Assembly: GCA_037893225.1 (NCBI GenBank)
Contig: JAZGUH010000950.1
Coordinates: 1 to 64,000 of the forward strand
From: Hippasteria phrygiana
Lineage: Eukaryota; Echinodermata; Asteroidea; Valvatida; Goniasteridae
Reading direction: 5' to 3'
DNA: 64,000 bases
The position numbers and the translations under genes were made by a program. Positions within the stretch are counted from its first letter, which is position 1, and every line of letters begins with the position of its first letter. Below the pieces are notes generated by a model. The model made no database searches. It was not told the DNA's origin and saw only the letters and a program-made list of their open reading frames with translations. Below, one piece after another: positions 33,833 through 43,900 of the stretch.

Positions 33833-36240
33833 TCAAATCTGCGGGATATCACCCCGCACACGCGGCCTGGTTGCATGACCCGTCGAAATCATTTCGGGGG
33901 TAATAATCCCTGAAGTGACCCCTGACGTGACCTCTGACGTGACCTCTGCTGTGACCTCTGTTGTGACCTTTGTGGTGACCTGGCCAGTCGCTTGGGGCGT
34001 GGTTTTCGTCGTGGTAGCTTTGGGCGTGGTTACCCTTGCTTGGGGAGGCGCCCTGGTGGTTGTTGTAGTGGGAAGGGAGATTGGCACACCAGGCCACTGT
34101 TGTCTCTCCTCGGAACTGTCGCTGTCATCACTGTCATTGTCGTGTAGGGTTTGTCGATAAACGTAGTACCTTCTGAAGTATCTGGCTGGGATTCTTCCAC
34201 GGCGATACTTTCTGAGTGGCCGAGAGTCCGATAACTTCGGCATCAACAAGGCTGGAAAAGATGAGAGATAAGTATAAGCATAAGTTCTGGTCCAAGTAGA
34301 TAAGGGCCATTTGTCTAACACGGCTTCTGCTGTGGCTTCGACTTATATTTTCCCAGTTCCATTGCCAATTTGAAAGCTTAAATACTACTTTGAACCAAAA
34401 TAAATAAATAAATAAATATTAAAAAAATGCTTTTTCTCTGGGTTCAAATGAAAGACTTTGATGTTTATTTAGAAGAAAAAAGTACTTCCTGTCTAGCCAA
34501 ATCGTAGGACCTAAAATTAGGGGAAGCCGTAGCCACAGGCGAGCCAAGGTTTACGAAATATTCATGGTCTCCTTAATCACAAATAAATGATGGCCGGATT
34601 TGATGTGTAAAGCATGGCTAATCATTCTCTGATAATAAAATGATATAGTGACCTGACCCAACAAAACGGGTGGAAGATAGCAAAAGTCGAAAATTGTATG
34701 AGATTGTGGTATTTCATGAAAGTACAGTTAATCAGTTTCAATTTAATGCATCGTATGTTGCCCTTTCCTAGCCCATGTTATAACTTTTAGAAGTTCTAGC
34801 GTTGTTTGAGAAAAAGTGAAGCCCCAAATCAGTCAATCGCGTCAGTTGGTAAAAACAAATCGCCCCAAAACAATATTTTGAGATTCGGTCAACATTGGGA
34901 TCTCGTTAAAACCCTCAAATCGATACCCAGTTGAAAAAAATAAGATTGTTTCTGCTTGTAACTCTGAAAAGTCATTATGTGATTTCCGCTCATTATGTTG
35001 CGGCAGGTTGTTGGGGGGAGGGCTGTCACTTCCGAGACAAATGTCTTGCAGGAATCAAAGTTTCCTTTAGTTTTCAACCGTGACTTGCCAACTCCATAAG
35101 CCAAACTAATGAGAGATGTATGGCTTGCTGTTCGGTCTTGTGCTCTGTTAAAGCCACATAAGGAAACCACAACAAAAGGAAACCGATGGGGGAGGGGAGG
35201 TGGGGGGGGGGATCACTTTAGGATTTATGGTATTATGATTCATTTCGACAGGAACAACCAATAGACAGGCTATGAGTTCCATCTCCATATTTCCACATTC
35301 GCTGCTAGTTGGTTGGGTGGGGATTCCTTTTTGTCGTTTTGAAGAAAATAAAAATCGAGAAAACAATATTAAAGGTATGATACAGTATTGGCAGAGCAAA
35401 CACGATAGTTACATAGTTCATAAATTGTGGGATTTAACATATACATGCAATTAAGAAACTGTGAAAGTTTGAGCGCAGTCTGTCAATCGAGTTCCTAGAA
35501 AATAGTGAAACTATTTTATTGTTTAATTATTGATTTGGGCACATTTATATGGCTTTAATATGTCGATTGTTAAAATCGGTTTAATAAAGGTCTTCAGATA
35601 AAATGTTCTGGAAGATGACATCATTTCAGACGGAAATATTTCTCCTGAGGATTTGTACTTGTATCACCTTTATAAACAATAAACTATCAGATTGAAAGTA
35701 ATCAGTTTGACCAGTTTGGTTTTTATCATTACCAAGGCCTTAACAATTTAATTACAAACTGTCCCTCTGCGTTCAAATGTCAAATTCTTGTAACTTTGAC
35801 AGTAAACACGTTTATATTTAACTGTCGTTTTTCATAAATACTTTTCTATTGTTAGGTTACTCGTGGTTTTGCATGCATGTCTTATTTGGGGCCAAATTCG
35901 AGGCTACATTGCCTGATATCGATTTTTAGCCAAGATTTTTCATTTTTACGGAAAAGTAGCCACATTTTGATCTTATATCTTTAAAAAGGCAAACATGAAA
36001 ATCAACAGTTAAATATGAACTTGTTAGTACTTTTTTTCTGATGAATTCGACCCGTCTTTCCTCAAGAAAGACAGTAAATACAAGTATTAAAAAATAATGA
36101 AATATGAACATCATATCATAAACGCTTTTCTCTCTATAAATATCCCTAGCTGAGAAGAATATCATGCTTTGTAAATTAGATAAATACTCACTTAACAAAG
36201 CGATGAGAAAAATAACTGTTGTAAGTTTGCAGACGGCCAT
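33833..36240 (-). CDS. Gene D: secreted basic/acidic/mucin-like protein ending in RGD, two exons
   Basis: Join: exon 1 36240-36192 (49 nt), intron 36191-34252 (GTGAGT donor, TTTTCCAG acceptor), exon 2 34251-33833. Phase 1, 155 residues. The signal core V-I-F-L-I-A-L-L-T-L-L is followed by M-P-K-L-S-D-S-R-P-L-R, as in gene C. The mature chain begins strongly basic and aromatic (K-Y-R-R-G-R ... R-Y-F-R-R-Y-Y-V-Y). An acidic block with sequon N-D-S and D-D-S-D-S-S-E-E follows, then a Thr-rich region with short V-T-x-E/G repeats, and the end is R-V-R-G-D-I-P-Q-I. No transmembrane segment. It is predicted to be secreted, O-glycosylated, and a potential integrin ligand. It differs from C mainly by the basic/Tyr N-terminal block, so the pair may have diverged in what that end binds. 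Family not recognised. Confidence 0.8.
34321..34560. repeat. Dispersed repeat with GCTTCGGCT / AGCCGAAGC-type ends (gene D intron)
   Basis: GGCTTCTGCTGTGGCTTCGA at the left and GGGGAAGCCGTAGCCACAGG near the right, with TCCCAGTTCCATTGCCAATT after the left end. Related sequence recurs at 55540-55715 and 55870-56070. Confidence 0.55.
36192..36240 (-). CDS. Exon 1 of gene D (signal-peptide exon)
   Basis: Encodes M-A-V-C-K-L-T-T-V-I-F-L-I-A-L-L plus one base, then GTGAGT. Aligns residue by residue with exon 1 of gene C. Confidence 0.75.
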
Positions 36241-36367
36241 GGATGCAGGAGTGCGTTATCTTGGTTGAGCAGAATTCCCTCAAAAATGACAATTGGAGAT
36301 TATTGCTTATGTTTACAAGCTATTTTCAAACGCTGACAGTTTGCGAGTTGTCAAAATCTCTGGCGGT

Positions 36368-36376
36368 GTTTATAGC
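36368..36376 (-). promoter_or_regulatory. TATA box of gene D
   Basis: GCTATAAAC on the minus strand about 130 nt upstream of the gene D ATG, a spacing close to that in paralogue C. Confidence 0.4.
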
Positions 36377-36399
36377 ATCTGTATTTTTATTCTAGTTTT

Positions 36400-37035
36400 G
36401 TTCAGGAACTGCGTGTTACAAAATAAAAGGGGCAAAGGCGGGAAACCAGAGAAACGCGTCACACCGCCGGTGTGCATAAGTTATTGGACTCTTGTCAAGC
36501 GCGGCCCCAGATGAAGTCAGGAAATCCGTCAGTGTGTGATGGCATAAGAACGGAGATGTGTATTCCAGATGCGATAAGTTGCCTTCATAAAGTTCGTTCG
36601 GTCCGTGTTATGACTGAAAAAAAAAAATCAATTTAATGGATTCCCCATACAAACGAATGAAAATATTGTTTTATATTGTGTGCTATGCATACCAAATTAC
36701 GAGCGTCCCACTCCTTATTCCAAATGTGAAACTTCTCGTTATGTTATTTCTCTTCGGAAAGCGCATAATTTATCTGATTTTGAAAATGTATTTGTTTGGT
36801 TGCCACACCTAAAAAGCACGGGCATGCAAAGTTTGAACTGCAGAATTCACATTTTTTTATTTGACAAAATGCTTTAAAAATATTTAGTCATACCATATTT
36901 GCCAGATACATTTTCTTTTTTGTTCAGGTTTTTCGGGCCAGCATATGGCTCTCAACATAGCTACAGTCCCACCTTTTGAGAAGGGGTTCGTCATCCAAAT
37001 CATTTGCATATTTGCATATTTCATAATTCTCATAT
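36400..37035. other. Gene-free stretch upstream of gene D
   Basis: Nothing recognised apart from AT-rich sequence. Confidence 0.4.
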
Positions 37036-37039
37036 TTTA

Positions 37040-37375
37040 TATTTCTCACTCCATGCTCAGGGCCTCTGTGCCTACCATTCTGTCATGGTGCTTGTGTCCT
37101 TGAGCAAGGCACTTTGTCACAAGTTGCTTCTCTCCACCCAGGAGTAAATGGGTACCTGTGAGGGTACCGGTAGTGGTGGTTATGTGTTTGATTAGCCCAT
37201 GTGCGCTTAACTTGCAGCCGGGGATGTATACTCCCGAGGGAGCTGAGAAGGTTTCAGGAATGACGGATGGGCCCGATGAGCAGGGGTAATAATATATTTA
37301 GCGCCTTGAGCACCATGGTTTTGGTGGATATGTGCCCTTTACAAATGTCTATATTATTATTATTTCTCCCAATTT
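37040..37375 (+). mobile_element. SINE body and tail
   Basis: CTTGAGCAAGGCACTTTGTC, CACCCAGGAGTAAATGGGTA, CCTGTGAGGGTACC, then GCCCTTTACAAATGTCTATA and an (ATT)n tail. This block order is familiar from widely dispersed SINEs of marine invertebrates; I do not assign a named family. Confidence 0.6.
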
Positions 37376-37855
37376 TCGCTTTTTATTTTAATTTTATTTT
37401 AATATTTTTTCTGGAGTTATGAAAAAATGCGACTCACTCTACAGGGTGTCTCTCGAAAAACACAACAGTTGCTAAAACCGTGATTATAGGAAAACCCAAT
37501 ATCATAACCATACATATATGATATGGTATAGATGCGCTAGAGCATCAGCTTCAATTTGAGACCAGTTTCAGGTCGTTCACTTTCCAATTGGCTGAGCAAT
37601 CGTTGTTTGAATGAGGTGGGATAAAATGCCATGTATTAAATGTCAGAATATATTTACTACCGAATAGTTTTGGAGTAAGTCTTGGGGAAATTTTCAGTGG
37701 TTGAAAATCCGCACTTGCTGGATTATCGTTGATGAGATAACAAATATTTTGTTTTTTTATTATCTAGGATTATTAAACGATAATTAGAAAATTATCATCC
37801 TGTTTTTGTATACACTGATTTTTGTGTAATATATTTTCAACTTTCAGGCTGGTTT

Positions 37856-38685
37856 AGTGCATACCCTTGTGTAATTAAGTGGGCTTTTCGGATAGATTCT
37901 TGCCTAACAGTTTTTTTCAACTTAGTACATCATAAAATTATTAAAAATTGTTGTTGGCATTTTTTTGGCGGCCATCTTGAAATCTGATGTCAAAAAGCTC
38001 TATTTTGCTCAATAATTTGCTTTTCTTTTCCATATTTCTTTGTGAAAATAATTTTGTGTGTGCTCTGACAACTCTTTAATATATTAAATCAACAACTCAT
38101 AACCCAAGATGGTTCCTGAATTCAAAATAGCTGCCATATCATTACCAAGATGGCTGCCAAATTCAAAATGGCGGCAAATGTTAGTAGTTTTAACATCCAA
38201 AAATCAGATTTGTCTAAATATTTTATATTTCTTTACCTCATTACTTTGTTATGATCAATGATCTCAGTCAAATATGCACATTACATTGATTAAAATATGC
38301 TTCAAGATGGCTACCAAGCTCAAACGTGCTTTTTTATATATTTCAGCACTTGATCTTGATTTAATATAGGCTGGTTGTTCAATGTGATATATTTTTAAAC
38401 TTTCTTGGGTTATGAGTTGTTGATTTAATATATTAAAGAGTTGTCAGAGCACACAAAAAACAATTTTCACAAAAAACTATGGAAAAGAAAAGAAAATTAT
38501 TGAGAAAAATAGAGCTTTTTGACATCAGATTTCAAGATGACCGCCATTATACCAAGATGGCCGCCAAAAAATGCCAACAACAATTTTTGATAATTTTATG
38601 ATGTACTAAGTAGAAAAAGAATGTTTGGCAAGAATCTATCCGAAAAACCCACTCAACTAGATATTGTGACATAAGGGTATGCACG
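37856..38685. mobile_element. Fold-back element with long arms and ATGGCGGC motifs
   Basis: Arms of about 250-280 bp (37856-38115 and 38400-38685) are inverted copies, for example ACTCTTTAATATATTAAATC at about 38070 and its complement at about 38420. Both arms and the centre carry AAGATGGCNGCC words. No ORF. Confidence 0.75.
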
Positions 38686-38888
38686 AGGTTATTCAAAATC
38701 AGTTTTGCGAATAATGAAAGAGAATTGCTGTTTACAAACCATAGCGACTTCTTCAGGTGCTGGATACTGAAAGCATTTTTTCCCCGACTGATTTTGAGAA
38801 GCCTGATCACAAATGACCGAAGGAATGATTCTGAAACACTGCAGTATGGGGGCATCCTGGTCAGGACTTTCTATTGTTCCTACACACT

Positions 38889-39009
38889 AACCCATCCCCA
38901 TAGACAAAGCACACGTTTACTCGTGAGGACACCTTCCAGACAAAAGAAATAAACGTGAGGGCAGTATTGTTCCCTTTGTTATACCCTCTTTGTTGTCCTC
39001 ATTAGTACG
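38889..39009 (-). mobile_element. Palindromic MITE, family 3, copy 3 (inverted)
   Basis: ACCCATCCCCATAGACAAAG start and CAAAGAGGGTATAAC (minus-strand reading) with GTGAGGAC repeats; the reverse complement of the copies at 11940 and 17490. Confidence 0.75.
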
Positions 39010-40944
39010 TCAATAATAATACTGGCCCACTGTTGCTTATACGCCCGAACAAGGGGAGAATGCGTGGGCGGGGTTGACATAATGCTGCCTTTTTGACAAA
39101 AAGGAATAATCTCTTTAAAATTAAGATATGTCACCTGTCTTGATATTAACGGCTCCCCTCTCTCCCTTTAGCCCATCACCACATATTCGGAACTTTCAAG
39201 TAGTTCTCATAACTCTTAACTTGCGATGAACACTTTAGGTTTTCCGACCTCGAGTCCTGAAAACAACGCGTTCTGGGGAGTTTGCGAGTGTCTTATAGAT
39301 GTGTTTGGTTGCTCTAACCTTGCATACTCCATGTGGACATGTGAACAAAAGAGGTCCACACGAAGCAGGAGATTAAACCTATCAGGTTTCCCCCTCTCTG
39401 AAAAACAGGTTTAGAGGCATTTTGAGGTCAGGGTTATCTGTCGCAAGATGAAGGTGAATACTAAAGGGATCACGATCAAACGCGTTCACAATGCGTGTAA
39501 AATTAGCTTTTTTCTCTTTCTTCTTAACTATATGAAAACAAAGGGAAGCCCACACTAGGTGTGGAACGTAAAGCTGTGTGTAATTACAGTGTTATCCCAA
39601 GAACACGAGTTCCTGGTCTATTTGATGTTACTTGAGTAATTCTAACAAGTACAAATTACACATAAATCGTCGTTAGGATTAAATCAAAGACTCACTGCTT
39701 CTATATGGAGCGAGTAGGCCTACGTCCTGTTGAACAAATAGAAATTCACTAACTTTGAATACCACAACTCAACTTATTAAAGTACGTTTTTATTTTATTT
39801 ATTTCTTCTTTGCATTAGATTCTTTAAAAAACAAAAACACTGTCATAACATATATCTTCTCGCCAGTGAATGAGACTTTCGAATAGAGAAAGATCAAAAG
39901 AGATAATTAAAGAATTACCGAATTCAAATTATGATATTTTACTTTTTCTAAACTCCAATTCATGCCATCATTGAGACAGTCTATGTTCAACATAATTACG
40001 AGCGTGCATTGTGCAATCTGGAGTTAAAAACATTCAATAATCCAAAAACAAAAATTAAAAATTATTCAATACAGACAATGATGAATTTAATCTGTGAGTG
40101 CACAAGTAGAGGGCGCTATTTACGAAAAAAGACGCCAAAGTTGTCACTACACAATTGAAGGTTGATCACACTGTATTTTAGTTTCAATATTTAAAACTTG
40201 AACAAAATGACCAGAAACAAAGAAAAGTGCGACGTCTAATTCAGGAGCCTTGATGCCAGGGTCTCGGGAAAACTTGAATGAGTTTTTGAAAAGGAGAAAA
40301 GATACAGTTTATTGATCAGATTCATAATTTAAACGCATGTAAAATTGCAACTTTACAATAGTTTGGTCAGTTTATGAAGTATCATCTTATACAAGGTTTC
40401 AATCTGAAACGAAAAACGAACCCATACTAGTCGTGCTTGCCTTTGACATTCCGGGTAACTGAAAAGACGCTTAAATAATCCACACCCACTTCAACTAACT
40501 GTAAAAGAGATGTTCCCGCATTCAAATGTGATGAATTTTACCTGTAAAAAGTTCTTCCGTCTAATTAGCAATACTACTTTGTGTCCTGATGGACAGAATA
40601 TCTGTCAGTTGTACGCTTTGCACTAAAATACTTTGTAAACAAATGTAATCTTCAAGTTGGGCAATTACCGCTGTCAGTTTGTTGAAATGTTAGTATTGTG
40701 TCAACACTTGTTGCCAGTTGCAGCAAATTAGAAGTCATTTCAACTGTCACTGTAATTTTCAAGCATGATCATAAAACACTAAAATAATAGCATGTATTAA
40801 TTTTATATAATGAGATGAGGTCATTGTTTGACAAGTCTCTGTTGATGTGCATAGGAAAAGGTCCGGCAGATCACTTGGTGTCGAATAATAAATCATATTA
40901 TTTATACGGTATTAAAGGTTAATAAATGAAACTGTCAACGTCTC
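39010..40944. other. Gene-free stretch downstream of gene E
   Basis: 1.9 kb of AT-rich DNA without an ORF, tandem array or inverted end that I can support. It includes the undefined 3' UTR of gene E. Confidence 0.5.
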
Positions 40945-43900
40945 TTATCGCCTTGAGACCCTCCTACCGATCAGAAACGCGATCAGCCCCACCAGCACCA
41001 CAGCTCCGACAGCAGACGCCGAGATGACGATCCTGTTCTTGTACGCTGCGCTCAGGCCCTCCTCTTCTTTGGGATTTTCTTCGGCCATTTTAGGAGTAGG
41101 TGAGGTAGGCTTCAGCGTCGTTTCACCCACCTGTTTGGCCTTATCGGCGAGCGCAATGACGGGCAGGATGGGCTTTTTGTCCGTTTTCCCTCCTTCGATG
41201 GCTCCGCCGACGCTGGACGGGATGCCATTCTCCTCATTGTCAGCTCCTTCCGTCTGGGCCCCTCCTGCAGCTTGTCCCTGTCCACCCATAGCAAAGAACG
41301 GGACATTTCCGCTAGGCCTACCTGCTCCTCTCCCACCGACTATCGGCATTCCGCCTGGCCCTGCAATTGTCCCTTCAGTTGTGGCTCCAGTTGTGGCTCC
41401 AGTTGTGGCTCCAGTTGTGGCTCCAGTTGTGGCTCCAGTTGTGGCTCCAGTTGGTGCCATGGTCGTTCCCTCCCCCTCGTTTCCTTCGCCAGCTGCTTCT
41501 GCAGCATCCTCGGCTGCTTCTGCAGCTTCCTCCGCCGCGTCTGCAGCGGCCTCCTGCTCTGCCTCGGTCTGCTCTGCAGCCGCCTCCGCCGCCTCTGCGG
41601 CGGCTTCTTGCTCTGCCTCCCTCTGCTCTGCAGCCGCCTCCGCCGCCTCTGCGGCGGCTTCTTGCTCAGCCTCCCTCTGCTCTGCAGCCGCCTCTGCCGC
41701 CTCTGCGGTGGCTTCTTGCTCTGCCTCCCTCTGCTCTGCAGCCGCTTCTGCCGCCTCCTGCTCTGCTTCAGTCTGCTCTCCGATACCCCCTCCTTCGTTG
41801 CTTTCTACATCGCCTCCTTCAGCCCCTCCACCTACTTGGGCTGCTGCCTGCTGCTCTCCACTCTCATCGTTACCTCCTCCCATCTGTGCACCCATAGCAA
41901 AGAACGGGACATTTCCGCTAGGCCTACCTGCTCCTTTCCCACCGACTATCGGCATTCCGCCTGGCCCTGCAATTGTCCCTTCAGTTGTGGCTCCAGTTGG
42001 TGCCATGGTCGTTCCCGCCCCCTCGTTTCCTTCGCCAGCTGCTTCTGCAGCATCCTCGGCTGCTTCTGCAGCATCCTCGGCTGCTTCTGCAGCTTCCTCC
42101 GCCGCGTCTGCAGCGGCCTCCTGCTCTGCCTCGGTCTGCTCTGCAGCCGCCTCCGCCGCCTCTGCGGCGGCTTCTTGCTCTGCCTCCCTCTGCTCTGCAG
42201 CCGCTTCTGCCGCCTCCTGCTCTGCTTCAGTCTGCTCTCCGATACCCCCTCCTTCGTTGCTTTCTACATCGCCTCCTTCAGCCCCTCCACCTACTTGGGC
42301 TGCTGCCTGCTGCTCTCCACTCTCATCGTTACCTCCTCCCATCTGTGCAGCCGGTTTACTGTGTCGTTTTGGTTTCAGGAGCTGGGCCAGGCCTCGCCCT
42401 GCTTCCCCCGAACTCTCGCCATCTACAAAACCTGACAGACATAAAAGAGGTGCTTGATGTCAGAAAATAAAATTTTCGCCAGGGATGATTTCAAACAAAA
42501 TGCTCGGTGCTTTCCAAGAGCCTGTCGGGAAAACAATCACAGACTAACTTAAGCTAGTATCGAACCCACGACCTCCTACTTCTTACACCGGACATCCCAA
42601 CCATCATCTTAACCGAGCTTGCTTCAGTAGGAAGGGCAACCATTCCGCAAACATCAATTGGAATTCCTTCACAAGTTGCCAAAAAAATGATATAAAAGGC
42701 TTTAATTTCAATTCCTTGGTTATTACATCCACGGCGATTGCGGGAATAATTCCCTCAATCTTAACTTTCACTTTCTTGTACAGTTACAGACCATGCCACA
42801 TTTTGTTCACATCAAGTTACAGTTGAACTTATTACTTCCTAGAAACATGATAAACGTTCCCCCAATTATTCAGTAAGTCCAAAATTTGGAAGTTGGCATT
42901 TTTAGTACATGGCTTTAAACGGAATACATTTGACAGGAGAGGATAAATCGAATTTCAAGAACATCAAAAAAAGTGAATTTCAAATTAGCAGGAAATCGAT
43001 TAGACAGCAATGAAGATCGGAGATAAACCACTTGCACGTCACAATAGATGAAAACCATCTGGACAGTGGTGTATCAAGCGAGGGGGCAGGGAGAATCCCC
43101 CCCCCCCCGCGACATTTTGCCTTTTTCTTATTTAGAGTCCACTTGACGAGTGTCACCACTTCACACACTGTGAATCCCTTGGATGTGATTTCCTATTCAA
43201 AAATGGACATGAGGATTAAGAGGATGTGATTTTAACAATGAGGGTCCAAAATCACATCCTATACTCTATTTAAAATCACATCTGAAGCCTGTGAACTATT
43301 ATCCCACCCTGACAAAGAGTACATACTACATTGTGACTCCTGGGTTTAACAGCTTAAACCGCATTGTGATTCTGGACTCTGGATGTGATTTTGGACCCTC
43401 ATTGTTAAAATCACACTCTCTTAATCCTCCTGTCAATTCTGAATAGGAAATCACATCCAAGGGGTTCATATTGACAATTGGTACATTGAAACCCCGCCCT
43501 TACAAGTTGAAACAAATTGGGGCTACTTTTTTCTCCCCCCAAAAAATCCTATTTTTTTCCCCTTAAAAAAGGGCATGCAATAAAATTCAAACTTTTGATT
43601 GTTTGAGGTCATTCATGAAAACGTAACGTTCATTTACTTCCAGTTCTAAGTTCGAAGGTCAAAGATTGTCAAGGACCAGTGGTTACTGAAGTGGTGCGGA
43701 TTTTTGTCATTACATCATCTGAAAGATAAACCCAAAACTGTCGCAAGATGGCGCTTTCATTGTAATCAAAGAGCAAGTTCGATCAGGGACCAATGGTTAA
43801 CTAGTGGTTGGTTCGTGACGTACGTCGCGCATGAGCACTGAAGTTGAAGTGCGAACGACTCTAGTCGAACTATTGTCATGTCAACGCGACCATGAGAAAA

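Noticed and set aside
41024..42470. Long plus-strand open frames (up to 477 codons) opposite gene E
   Set aside because: They are antisense shadows of the Ala/Glu repeat codons. The minus frame alone has a signal exon, splice sites and a transmembrane end.
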